Below are positions 8,400 to 16,256 of a stretch of 64,000 bases of DNA, piece by piece. Every line of letters begins with the position of its first letter. Positions within the stretch are counted from its first letter, which is position 1. The notes under the pieces were generated by a model. It saw only the letters and a list, made by a program, of their open reading frames with translations. It had not been told where the DNA came from and ran no database searches. Both the position numbers and the translations under genes were made by a program. The DNA is from Dolichospermum flos-aquae CCAP 1403/13F (GTDB lineage: Bacteria > Cyanobacteriota > Cyanobacteriia > Cyanobacteriales > Nostocaceae): contig NZ_CP051206.1 of the NCBI RefSeq assembly GCF_012516395.1, forward strand, positions 1,718,501 through 1,782,500, read 5' to 3'.

Positions 8400-8573
8400 A
8401 TGCTTTATACCTACGTATCAGAAAACCGCATTGGTGATCATATTTGCTATTATTCCGATTTAACAAAAATGCGTGAACATTATCCTCACAGGGATATTAC
8501 AATTTCCTTATAAGAGACAATTAAGCAGATAGTTGAATCTTGGCAACAGCGATTAAATACAGGAGATAATTAA
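8400..8573 (+). pseudogene. C-terminal remnant of an NAD-dependent epimerase/dehydratase
   Basis: A frame reading YVSENRIGDHICYYSDLTKM, then REHYPHRDITISL, a TAA stop, and in the same frame ETIKQIVESWQQRLNTGDN. This is the closing segment of extended SDR sugar epimerases of the CDP-paratose 2-epimerase / dTDP-glucose dehydratase type (typically ...ENRIGDHICYISD...HYPNWDIT...). Only about 57 codons remain, without the Rossmann motif, and one internal stop is present. It indicates that a nucleotide-sugar enzyme gene was lost at this spot. Confidence 0.65.
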
Positions 8574-8575
8574 CG

Positions 8576-9415
8576 ATGTATCAAAGCGATGTATATAGCA
8601 AACCCAGCTATGAGCCATTACCTCCTCAACAAACACTGCCAACGATGTATGATTTACCTAGCGAAGATCCAGAGGAGCCAGGGTTGCCAGACGAATTTCA
8701 TCTTTTACAACCAGAATTATTGCGTAGAACTTTTCGTCCGCCTTCTTATGCAGAAGATAATGTATTTACAGGTAGTGACTTAAATTTATACTATGACAGC
8801 AAGCATACACAATGGTACAAACGCCCTGATTGGTTTGCAGTTTTGGGGGTATCCCGTTTTTATGAACAAACAGAACTAAGATTAAGTTATGTTACTTGGT
8901 ATGAAGGAACATATCCCTTTGTGGTAATAGAACTAATATCTCCAGGAACAGAAAACGAAGACTTAGGGAGAAATAGAAATTTACGGGAAGTTAATCAACC
9001 ACCCAATAAATGGACAGTATATGAGCAAATTCTCAGAATCCCCTATTATTTTGCCTATAACCGTTATACTGATGAATTTAACTGTTTTGGTTTGGTAATG
9101 AACCGTTATCAACCGCTCTCTATTAATGGATTAGGGGTATGGCTAGAAGAAGCTGAATTGGGTTTAGGATTATGGGAGGGAGAATATCAAGGACTAACTA
9201 GACAGTGGTTACGTTGGTATGATAAAGATAATAACTGGTTGCCTACACCAGAAGAGCGAGAAAAACAGCGGGCAGAACAGGAAAAACAACGGGCAGAACA
9301 GGAAAAGCAGCGGGCAGAACAGGAAAAACAACGGGCAGACTCTGCTGAATTAGAAGTAGCTAAATTACGACAATTGTTATGGGAACAAGGTATCAGCTTA
9401 CCTAATGATCAATAG
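8576..9415 (+). CDS. Uma2 family protein (DUF820 endonuclease fold) with coiled-coil tail
   Basis: The 279-residue protein has a proline-rich N-terminus (TMYDLPSEDPEEPGLPDEFH). The Uma2 PD-(D/E)XK-like core follows: DLNLYYD...YKRPDWFAVLGV and PFVVIELISPGTENEDLG. The C-terminus carries four EKQRAEQ heptads (21-bp units, about 9253-9336), then SAELEVAKLRQLLWEQGI. Uma2 proteins are abundant in cyanobacteria and resemble restriction-type nucleases, but their role is not established. A 36-bp block coding for PEEPGLPDEFH is almost identical to the paralogue at 50662, suggesting recent exchange. Confidence 0.9.
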   Translation: MYQSDVYSKPSYEPLPPQQTLPTMYDLPSEDPEEPGLPDEFHLLQPELLRRTFRPPSYAEDNVFTGSDLNLYYDSKHTQWYKRPDWFAVLGVSRFYEQTELRLSYVTWYEGTYPFVVIELISPGTENEDLGRNRNLREVNQPPNKWTVYEQILRIPYYFAYNRYTDEFNCFGLVMNRYQPLSINGLGVWLEEAELGLGLWEGEYQGLTRQWLRWYDKDNNWLPTPEEREKQRAEQEKQRAEQEKQRAEQEKQRADSAELEVAKLRQLLWEQGISLPNDQ

Positions 9416-9458
9416 GGTTGAAAAATTGTCCGGTACAAAGGTAATCATTACTAATTTT

Positions 9459-9923
9459 ATGTCTAAATCACCTCTCTACGAAACAGATTTCATGGATTGG
9501 TTAACTCAACAAAAATTAGCCTTAGCTAGCCGAGATATAACAGCTTTGGATTGGGAAAATTTGGCAGAAGAGTTAGATAGTATGGGCATTAGTGAAAAAA
9601 ATGAGTTAAAAAATCGGTTAATAATTTTATTAACTCATTTGCTAAAATGGCAATACCAATCTTCTAAACGTTCTATTAGTTGGTTTACCACCATTGCCAA
9701 CCAAAGAGATGATTTACAAGATTTACTCAATGAAAAACCAAGTTTAAAACAATATATTCCTGATATTTTACCCAAAGCTTATCGAAATGCGAGAAGAGAA
9801 GCATCAGCAGAAACAGGTTTAGTATTAAGTACGTTTTCAGAAATTTGTCCTTATGATATACAAGAAATATTAAATCCTGAATTCTTGTGTAACACTACAG
9901 ATGATTTTGAAAAAGCTATGTAG
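9459..9923 (+). CDS. DUF29 family protein
   Basis: From the ATG at 9459 the product (154 aa) reads MSKSPLYETDFMDWLTQQKL, then LDWENLAEELDSMGISEKNELKNRL, a helix ILLTHLLKWQYQSSKRS, and the terminal FSEICPYDIQEILNPEFL typical of DUF29. The frame is open up to an ATG at 9405, which would overlap the Uma2 gene by 11 bp, but that extra 18-residue segment (MINRVEKLSGTKVIITNF) is not DUF29-like. The role is unknown. It is a diverged paralogue of the proteins at 7068 and 20407. Confidence 0.87.
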   Translation: MSKSPLYETDFMDWLTQQKLALASRDITALDWENLAEELDSMGISEKNELKNRLIILLTHLLKWQYQSSKRSISWFTTIANQRDDLQDLLNEKPSLKQYIPDILPKAYRNARREASAETGLVLSTFSEICPYDIQEILNPEFLCNTTDDFEKAM

Positions 9924-9937
9924 TGAGCTAATCAATC

Positions 9938-10027
9938 ATGTATCAGATAAATCCACCATTATCTTTCCATGAAACTTGTCCTTATTCTTTAAGAGAAATT
10001 CTCAATCCTGAATGGTTTCCATCATAA
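9938..10027 (+). pseudogene. DUF29 3'-end fragment
   Basis: This 29-codon piece reads MYQINPPLSFHETCPYSLRE and ends ILNPEWFPS. It matches the last ~25 residues of the DUF29 protein at 7068 (FPETCPYSLTEILNPEWLPS), and the similarity continues for about 10 bp past the stop. It is a leftover of a lost tandem DUF29 gene. Confidence 0.8.
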
Positions 10028-10034
10028 TAGTTAT

Positions 10035-10141
10035 TACAGCAGATTTCGCTCTAATGAGGTACAAACTTGAACCATGAAACTATTGTAGTGCGGGCATCTT
10101 GCCCGCTGGATATGTACCTCATAACACCGGAAAGTGCTGTA
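10035..10141. mobile_element. MITE-B copy (107 bp), TA-flanked
   Basis: The ends TACAGCAGATTTCGCTCTAA and CCGGAAAGTGCTGTA are inverted repeats extending through TGAGGTAC / GTACCTCA, with a GTAGTGCGGGCATCTTGCCC core hairpin. Comparing the surrounding DUF29 tail with the copy at 7523 shows that the element interrupts a TTATTATG-like site at a TA, as for Tc1/mariner-IS630-type insertion. Exact 107-bp copies are also at 28133 and 54005. Confidence 0.9.
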
Positions 10142-10167
10142 TGATGTTTATAAACTCAGCTAAATAT

Positions 10168-10293
10168 CAGGGCAAACGCACCTAAATTCTGTAATCCATG
10201 CCCAGCAAGGGTTTCAACCTTTAGTTACAAAAATTAACAATCGTCAAAACCTTTGTCCAGTAAGCATTCTAAAAATAAGATGCGCTTGCCCTG
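10168..10293. mobile_element. MITE-A copy 2 (126 bp) with perfect 10-bp target duplication
   Basis: The same sequence as the copy at 7535 is flanked by AGCTAAATAT at 10158-10167 and 10294-10303. The right-hand duplication overlaps the start codon of the next gene (ATG at 10302), so the element now provides the immediate upstream region of that gene. Confidence 0.95.
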
Positions 10294-10301
10294 AGCTAAA
10301 T

Positions 10302-10913
10302 ATGAACGAAAAATACAATAGTGCCAAAGAATGGCGTAAAGCAAATTACCGAAAACTAAAACAATATCGTGGAGAATGGATTATTTACACTAAGGATGGT
10401 GTAATAGCTCATCACCAAGATTATAGAATCATGACACAGCAAATTGACCTTCAGAACTTAAAATCTTCTGACTACATCACTGAGCGTATCTACGAGAACG
10501 AATTTGTTGAGCCAGTGAAGTTTTTCCCAGTGCGTTTTAGAACAGTCAAAAAACATGATTGGCAGCCAAAATACGAAGTCTGTCTAACTTTTCAAAATTC
10601 TAAAATCCTGGAAATGCTTGTAGATTCTGGTTCGGATATTAGCCTAATTACATTTTATTTAGGCACAGACTTAGGATATGCCCTCTCTCAAGGAGAAGTT
10701 CTGAGTAATGGAGAAGGAGTAGGGGGGAGTGTACAATATGTACTCCGACAAGTTGAAATGCAGATTGATAATTATACCTTTTCTGCTCCTGTTGCCTGGT
10801 TACAAAATGAGGATTGCCAAGAAGTTTTATTGGGTAGGGAAGTTGTGTTTGATTTATTTGATATTGAATTTAAACAAGCTGAGGAGAAAATCCTATTCAA
10901 ATATAGGGGATAA
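10302..10913 (+). CDS. Retropepsin-like aspartic protease domain protein with DUF5678-like N-terminus
   Basis: The first 45 residues (YNSAKEWRKANYRKLKQYRG, then EWIIYTKDGVIAHHQD) look like the short DUF5678 module. Residues 75-200 form a clan-AA aspartic protease-like domain with the catalytic motif MLVDSGSDISLI, a flap-like region, and the closing CQEVLLGREVVFDLFDI. Such single-domain retropepsin-like proteins are common in cyanobacteria and would work as dimers; substrates are unknown. MITE-A inserted directly at its start codon, so its native ribosome site was probably displaced (no purine-rich site is visible in the last bases of the element). Confidence 0.8.
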   Translation: MNEKYNSAKEWRKANYRKLKQYRGEWIIYTKDGVIAHHQDYRIMTQQIDLQNLKSSDYITERIYENEFVEPVKFFPVRFRTVKKHDWQPKYEVCLTFQNSKILEMLVDSGSDISLITFYLGTDLGYALSQGEVLSNGEGVGGSVQYVLRQVEMQIDNYTFSAPVAWLQNEDCQEVLLGREVVFDLFDIEFKQAEEKILFKYRG

Positions 10914-11071
10914 CTACTGGCAACTTATAAAATAAGTGTGTTATAAGTGAGCTAATAATATACTATGGGTGGGTAATTTGGCTACTTCTATAATTAAATG
11001 CTAAATTTAGCCTAATCTTGAGATATATAAGCCGTCAAATCAATAATTTTCAAATTGATAAATTAATACTT

Positions 11072-11464
11072 ATGTCAGATGCAGTTATTCGCGTTGAAAA
11101 CCTTGGCAAAAAATATATTATTGGCCATCAACAGCAGGAACGTTATACAGCACTGCGAGATGTGATTACTAATAAGGTTAAATCTATTGGTAGTTTACTA
11201 AATCCGCAAGCTAAGAATGAAAATCCGGCTTTTGAGGAATTTTGGGCTTTAAAGGATGTATCTTTTGAGATTAAACAAGGTGATAGAGTTGGGATTATTG
11301 GCCGCAATGGGGCGGGAAAATCAACGCTATTGAAGATTTTAAGCCGCATTACAGAACCGACAAAAGGGAGTATTAAAATTAAGGGCAGGGTTGCCAGTTT
11401 ATTGGAGGTGGGAACAGGGTTTCATCCAGAGTTGACAGGGAGAGAGAATATATTTCTCAATTGA
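11072..11464 (+). pseudogene. Truncated Wzt-like ABC transporter ATPase (N-terminal third)
   Basis: From the ATG at 11072 the frame reads [20 protein letters not shown], an [20 protein letters not shown] segment, the Walker [18 protein letters not shown], and [20 protein letters not shown], then stops after NIFLN. Signature, Walker B and the C-terminal Wzt domain are missing: about 130 residues remain of an expected 400-430. The break falls exactly where the recurrent leader (tgatcagaaggccaaagtac) begins at about 11470. It cannot be functional as an ATPase. A complete Wzt gene lies 1 kb downstream. Confidence 0.88.
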
Positions 11465-11489
11465 GATATTGATCAGAAGGCCAAAGTAC

Positions 11490-11540
11490 AGAAAAAATCT
11501 GACCAAAATCTGGAACTTTGTCTACAAGGCATCTAATATT
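11490..11540 (+). promoter_or_regulatory. Recurrent leader with GGAACTTT...TCTAA (ECF-like) in front of wzm
   Basis: The gaaaaaatctgacc string is followed by GGAACTTTG (from 11512) and TCTAA (11532-11536). It is a second version of the segment at 6962-7010 and is joined upstream to the leader of the gene at 5581. GGAACTT and TCTAA resemble RpoE-type -35/-10 words, with a spacer a little short (13 bp). Low confidence. Confidence 0.3.
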
Positions 11541-11589
11541 GTCAGTAATTAGGCGATTAAAGAAATAAATATAATTGGAAGATTTTAAG

Positions 11590-12453
11590 GTGAAGAAACC
11601 AAGTGCATTGTCTAATAAAGTTATTTACACCCCCGAAAGCCGGATTCGTCACCCAAAGCAACTATTACAGGAGATGGTAAGGGATTTACTGGCTTCTAGG
11701 GAATTAGCATGGCGGTTATTAGTGCGAGATATTAGCGCCCAATATCGTCAGTCTTTGTTGGGTGTGTTGTGGGCGTTTTTCCCACCAATTATCACAGCCT
11801 TGGGGCTGGTAGTTGCCAAAAATGCTGGGGCTGTAAATATTGGTATGACGGATATTCCCTATCCGGCTTATGTGATGTTTAGTATGTCACTATGGCAGAC
11901 CTTTGTGGAGGCTTTGAATGGTCCTTTGGCGGCTGTGGGTGGGGCTAGGTCAATGCTGGCAAAAATTAACTTCCCCAAGGAAGCGATTATTTTGGCTAAA
12001 TTAGGCGAAGTGTTTTTTAATTTTGGTATTAAGTTAATTTTTATTGTCGGGTTATTCCTGTGGTTTAAGATTCCCGTTACCTGGAGTGTGTTGCTAGCGC
12101 CTGTAGCTTTGATTCATTTGATCATCTTAGGAACAGCAATTGGCTTACTTCTTGCCCCTTTGGGGACTTTGTATGGGGATGTGGGCAGGGTGATACCGTT
12201 AATTGTTACGCCTTGGATGTTGTTAACTCCTGTGATTTTTCCCGTTCCTAAGCAAGGGTGGTTTAGTGTGGTAGTGAGTTGGAATCCCGTTACACCATTG
12301 TTGGTTACAGCCAGGGATTTGGCGATAAGTGGAGTGGTATCCAATCCCACTGGATTTTGGCTAGTGAGTGGTTTGAGTTTTGTGTTGTTATTTGTGGCTT
12401 GGATTTTGTATCGGTTGTCAATGCCGTTTATTGTTGAAAGAATGAGTTCTTAG
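11590..12453 (+). CDS. wzm: ABC-2 type polysaccharide export permease (Wzm-like)
   Basis: This is the membrane half of an O-antigen/capsule ABC exporter. The product has an N-terminal cytoplasmic stretch (LVRDISAQYRQSLLGVLWAF, the typical permease opening) and about six hydrophobic spans, including LIFIVGLFLWFKIPVTWSVL and SGLSFVLLFVAWILYRLS. It also has the late TPVIFPVP loop and WNPVTPLLVTARDL motif of TagG/Wzm. The GTG at 11590 follows GGAAG by 8 bases and is preferred; a TTG at 11575 is in frame. It pairs with the Wzt ATPase 27 bp downstream. It would move lipid-linked polysaccharide across the inner membrane. Confidence 0.92.
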   Translation: MKKPSALSNKVIYTPESRIRHPKQLLQEMVRDLLASRELAWRLLVRDISAQYRQSLLGVLWAFFPPIITALGLVVAKNAGAVNIGMTDIPYPAYVMFSMSLWQTFVEALNGPLAAVGGARSMLAKINFPKEAIILAKLGEVFFNFGIKLIFIVGLFLWFKIPVTWSVLLAPVALIHLIILGTAIGLLLAPLGTLYGDVGRVIPLIVTPWMLLTPVIFPVPKQGWFSVVVSWNPVTPLLVTARDLAISGVVSNPTGFWLVSGLSFVLLFVAWILYRLSMPFIVERMSS

Positions 12454-12480
12454 AATTTCTTAATTTTAAATTAATGTATT

Positions 12481-13704
12481 ATGTTAAACACAGAAGAGCA
12501 GAATTTACACCATCACACAAATGACGGGGAAGTTTTAGTCAGGGTTGAAAATGTATCAAAGAAGTTTTGCCGTAGTCTCAAGAAGTCTCTGTGGTATGGG
12601 GTGCAGGATATTGGCTCAGAGATGATGGGAATCAAGTATGACCATGAACTTAGACCCGATGAGTTTTGGTCAGTGAAAGATGTAAGTTTTGAGTTACGTC
12701 GTGGGGAGTGTTTGGGGTTAGTTGGTCGTAATGGTGCAGGAAAGAGTACGCTTTTGAGAATGTTGAATGGCTTGATTAAGCCGGATCGCGGTTTCATTGA
12801 AATGCAGGGGCGAGTGGGGGCGTTGATTGCCCTAGGAACAGGGTTTAACCCAATTTTGACTGGTCGGGAAAACATTTATGTCAATGGCTCTGTTTTGGGA
12901 CTTAGCAAAACAGAGATTGATGGAAAAATTGAAGAAATTATTGAATTTGCTGGGATTGAAGGTTTTATTGATTCGCCAGTACAAGGCTATAGTTCAGGTA
13001 TGCAGGTACGATTGGGTTTTGCTGTGGCGACGGCTCTTTCCCCCGATGTGCTAATTTTAGATGAGGTATTAGCGGTTGGTGATGCGGCATTCCGCAATAA
13101 GTGTTACCGAAGAATTGCCAATGTACGTAAAAATGCGGCGGTTATTTTTGTTTCACATAGCATGGAGCAAGTAGCGCGAATTTGTGACAAGGTACTAGTG
13201 ATGTCTTTAGGGGAAGTTGCTTTTTCAGGAAGCTTAGAACAAGGAATAGCGGTTTATGATCGGCTCAATGATGATGGGGAAGAGCAGGATGAGTCTTTTC
13301 TATCAGTAAGTGATCCGTTGACTTATTTTCAAGCTCAACTATCCCATGATGTTTTGTCTTCTGGCTCTCCTCTAAATATTCAATTTTCTATTGAAAGTTC
13401 TGATTTCTTAGAAGATTTTGTCTTGCGTATAATTTTTTATGATGTTTCTGGGGCTTTTGCCGCTGATTGTAACTTTTTTGCGCGTGACCATAAAATTCCA
13501 CCTCTATCTGGAATTTCCCATTGGGATGTTTCTCTTAGCTCTATCCCCTTAAAAAATGGAGTTTATCGGATTAGTTTCAATATCATTGATAGGCAGGGTG
13601 CGCTTGTCGTTTGGTCTTATAAACAGCAAAAAATAAAAATAGTGGATGCCTATCCTGGGGCAAATGCTAATTGCCAATTACAATTAGGACATTGGCTGAC
13701 CTAA
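12481..13704 (+). CDS. wzt: Polysaccharide ABC transporter ATP-binding protein (Wzt-like, with C-terminal substrate domain)
   Basis: The ATPase domain spans residues about 18-255: Walker [18 protein letters not shown], signature YSSGMQVRLGFAVATA, Walker B VLILDEVLAVGDAAF, and the switch His in FVSHSMEQV. After about 280 comes a Wzt_C-type beta domain (YFQAQLSHDVLSSGSPLNIQ, through VWSYKQQKIKIVDAYPGANA), which in E. coli O9a Wzt recognises the glycan terminus. The 407-residue length fits. It follows the permease by 27 bp and precedes the aldolase-like gene by 45 bp, so exporter and sugar-acid genes may be one operon. Confidence 0.94.
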   Translation: MLNTEEQNLHHHTNDGEVLVRVENVSKKFCRSLKKSLWYGVQDIGSEMMGIKYDHELRPDEFWSVKDVSFELRRGECLGLVGRNGAGKSTLLRMLNGLIKPDRGFIEMQGRVGALIALGTGFNPILTGRENIYVNGSVLGLSKTEIDGKIEEIIEFAGIEGFIDSPVQGYSSGMQVRLGFAVATALSPDVLILDEVLAVGDAAFRNKCYRRIANVRKNAAVIFVSHSMEQVARICDKVLVMSLGEVAFSGSLEQGIAVYDRLNDDGEEQDESFLSVSDPLTYFQAQLSHDVLSSGSPLNIQFSIESSDFLEDFVLRIIFYDVSGAFAADCNFFARDHKIPPLSGISHWDVSLSSIPLKNGVYRISFNIIDRQGALVVWSYKQQKIKIVDAYPGANANCQLQLGHWLT

Positions 13705-13749
13705 TTTCATCAGACTAATAGCAATAAATAACAACTATACTATTTAACT

Positions 13750-15360
13750 ATGATTAAGTTACTAGATTGTACTCTGCGAGATGGCGGATATTACAATGCT
13801 TGGGATTTTGATCAAGCTTTAATCGAAGACTATCTTCTGGCGATGAACGCAATATCTGTTGACTTTGTGGAGTTGGGTTTTCGAGGATTTGCCCAAGATG
13901 GTTTTCGGGGCGGATGCGCTTACACCACTGATAGTTTCATTCGGGGATTGTCTATCCCTGATGGACTAAAAATCGGGGTGATGGTGAATGCCAGTGAGAT
14001 TGTTAATCATCCAGATGGTGTGGAGCAAGCACTAGCCAAATTGTTTGCTCCTGCGGTTGATTCTCCTGTACTGTTGGTACGAATACCTTGCCATTTTTAT
14101 GAATTTGAAGCGACTTTAGTGGGTTGTCGCTGGCTCAAGGAGCAAGGTTATCAAGTTGGCATTAATCTCATGCAGATTGCCGATCGCTCTTTAGAGGAAA
14201 TAGAGCAGTTAGCCCATCTGGCCAGCCGATACCCTCTGGATGTACTGTATTTCGCCGATAGTATGGGCAGTATGAATCCTGGGCAAACTACAGAAATTAT
14301 TAGAGCTTTGCGTCAAGGCTGGCATAGAGAATTAGGTATTCATACTCACGATAACATGGGGCGGGCATTAGCCAATTCGCTTCAGGCGGTGGCAGATGGC
14401 GTTACCTGGATTGATGGCACGGTGACGGGTATGGGGCGAGGAGCAGGAAATGTGAAGACGGAGTATCTCGCGGTGGAGTTGGAAACCCTGCGGTCAGATC
14501 GCCCCTGCAATATTACGCCTTTGATGACGGCCATTCGCCGATATTTTGGTCCGATGCAACATTACTATGGTTGGGGAACTAATACTTATTACTATTTGGC
14601 TGGTAAGTATGGCATCCACCCAACGTATATTCAATCCATGCTGACGGATAGTCGTTATGGCGAGGAAGATTTATTAGCTGTTATTGATCACCTAAAAAAT
14701 TCTGGTGGCAAGAAGTTTAGCTTGAATACGCTGGAATCTGCACGACACTTTTATGTCGGTGAGCCAATGGGAAGTTGGTCACCAGCCAGTTTAATTGCTG
14801 GGCGTGAAGTTCTGATTTTGGGTACTGGACCTGGTGTTAAAAAGCATCAACGCGCATTAGCAGATTACATCCATCGTTATCAACCGATTGTCATTGCCCT
14901 CAATACTCAAACCCATCTAGAGCCGAAGTTGATTGATCTGCGAGTGGCTTGTCATCCAGTACGGTTATTGGCAGACTGTGCAGAGCATATCAGATTACCT
15001 CAGCCCTTGGTAACGCCAGTTTCAATGTTACCTGAAGATATTCTTGCTGAATTGGCAGGCAAGAAGCTACTGGATTTTGGTTTAGCGGTACAGCCTGACA
15101 CGTTTGAGTTTGCGGAGAATTATTGTGTGTTGCCGACATCAATGGTAATTGCTTATGCTTTGGCGATAGCTACCAGTGGTAAAGCTTCACAGATTCTCCT
15201 GGCTGGCTTTGATGGTTATAGTGCTGATGATCCTCGTAATCATGAAATGGATGTGTTACTTGGGCGTTACGTACGAGTATCTAAATCGGTACCTATTACA
15301 GCTGTAACGCCTAGTCGATATCAGATATCCCAAGGTTCTATTTACTCATTGATTGTCTAA
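13750..15360 (+). CDS. DRE-TIM aldolase-like domain fused to a DUF115/MAF-like C-terminal domain
   Basis: Residues 1-275 are an HMGL-type TIM barrel like 4-hydroxy-2-oxovalerate aldolase. Visible are LLDCTLRDGGYYNAWDF with the D-T-L-R-D-G metal/catalytic motif, the metal-binding LGIHTHDNMGRA and the GTVTGMGRGAGN loop. Such enzymes add or remove pyruvate on an aldehyde. Residues about 340-536 are a second domain with VLILGTGPGVKKHQRALADY, resembling the nucleotide-binding region of DUF115/MAF proteins, and LLAGFDGYSADDPRNHEM. Its neighbours are a CMP-sugar synthetase and a HAD phosphatase, which suggests that the product is a 2-keto-3-deoxy sugar acid. Substrate is inferred, not shown. Confidence 0.8.
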   Translation: MIKLLDCTLRDGGYYNAWDFDQALIEDYLLAMNAISVDFVELGFRGFAQDGFRGGCAYTTDSFIRGLSIPDGLKIGVMVNASEIVNHPDGVEQALAKLFAPAVDSPVLLVRIPCHFYEFEATLVGCRWLKEQGYQVGINLMQIADRSLEEIEQLAHLASRYPLDVLYFADSMGSMNPGQTTEIIRALRQGWHRELGIHTHDNMGRALANSLQAVADGVTWIDGTVTGMGRGAGNVKTEYLAVELETLRSDRPCNITPLMTAIRRYFGPMQHYYGWGTNTYYYLAGKYGIHPTYIQSMLTDSRYGEEDLLAVIDHLKNSGGKKFSLNTLESARHFYVGEPMGSWSPASLIAGREVLILGTGPGVKKHQRALADYIHRYQPIVIALNTQTHLEPKLIDLRVACHPVRLLADCAEHIRLPQPLVTPVSMLPEDILAELAGKKLLDFGLAVQPDTFEFAENYCVLPTSMVIAYALAIATSGKASQILLAGFDGYSADDPRNHEMDVLLGRYVRVSKSVPITAVTPSRYQISQGSIYSLIV

Positions 15361-15370
15361 TCATCATCTA

Positions 15371-16069
15371 ATGAAACAAGATATAAGTTTTTTTCTTCCT
15401 GTTAGAAAAGGGTCTCAAAGAGTTGAAAATAAAAATACTCGCCCATTTTCAAATGTTAGCGGCGGTTTACTTGAAATTAAGTTAAAACAACTTTTAGAAT
15501 GTGATTTTTGTAAAGAAATTGTTCTATCAACAAATGATGAAAAATCAATAGAAATCGCAAATACATTAAACTATTTAAATAAAATACGCATAGAGCGTAG
15601 ACCAGAGCATTTATGTCAGTCAAATACTTTAGTTCAAGACTTAATTAGATACGTACCGAAAGTGATGCAAACCGAGCATATATTTTGGGTTCATGCAACT
15701 TCACCCTTTGTAGATGCTAATGACTACTTTCAGGCAGTATCCCAATATTATGATGCATTAGATTGTGACTATGATTCACTCATGAGTGTTACAAAACACC
15801 ACTTTTTTATGTGGGATGCTCTAGAGAAGAAAATAGCGAATACTGATGATACTAAAGGACTATGGCCAAACACTCAAGATCTTGATCCCATATATGAGAT
15901 TAACAATGCTTTTTTTATTTCTAGTAAGAAAAATTATCAGAAGTTTCAAAATCGAATAGGTATAAATCCCAAGCTTTATGAGTTGGAAAAAATCAAGAAT
16001 ATCGATATTGATTGGGAAGATGATTTTCTGATAGCTGAAATCTTATACAGTCAGTCGTACTCAATTTAA
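15371..16069 (+). CDS. Acylneuraminate/ulosonate cytidylyltransferase family protein (NeuA-like)
   Basis: The product opens MKQDISFFLPVRKGSQRVEN, the CTP-binding motif of CMP-sugar synthetases (R-x-G-S-x-R...N-x-N/K). Later signatures are DFCKEIVLSTNDEKSIEIAN, HIFWVHATSPFVDANDY and NNAFFISSKK, and it ends at IDIDWEDDFLIAEIL, the typical D-x-D closing region. This family activates sialic, legionaminic, pseudaminic, Kdn or Kdo acids as CMP derivatives. The ATG at 15371 is preferred over a TTG at 15353 that would overlap the aldolase gene; the spacing is 10 bp. No NeuB- or KdsA-type synthase is in the window. Confidence 0.85.
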   Translation: MKQDISFFLPVRKGSQRVENKNTRPFSNVSGGLLEIKLKQLLECDFCKEIVLSTNDEKSIEIANTLNYLNKIRIERRPEHLCQSNTLVQDLIRYVPKVMQTEHIFWVHATSPFVDANDYFQAVSQYYDALDCDYDSLMSVTKHHFFMWDALEKKIANTDDTKGLWPNTQDLDPIYEINNAFFISSKKNYQKFQNRIGINPKLYELEKIKNIDIDWEDDFLIAEILYSQSYSI

Positions 16070-16256
16070 ATAGGATTTAGTGTAATCTCAAGGGTACCTC
16101 GTAAAATAGAGATGCTTATTGAGAAAAGCCTGATATGCCGTGGTTGATTTTCGCAATTAGGCAATTGATCGAGGTTTCCTAATGTTTTTTCATTTGTTGA
16201 TAGACATTTTTATTCTTGCCTCGAAGTTCTATAATTAATATAATTATCGTAAGGAT

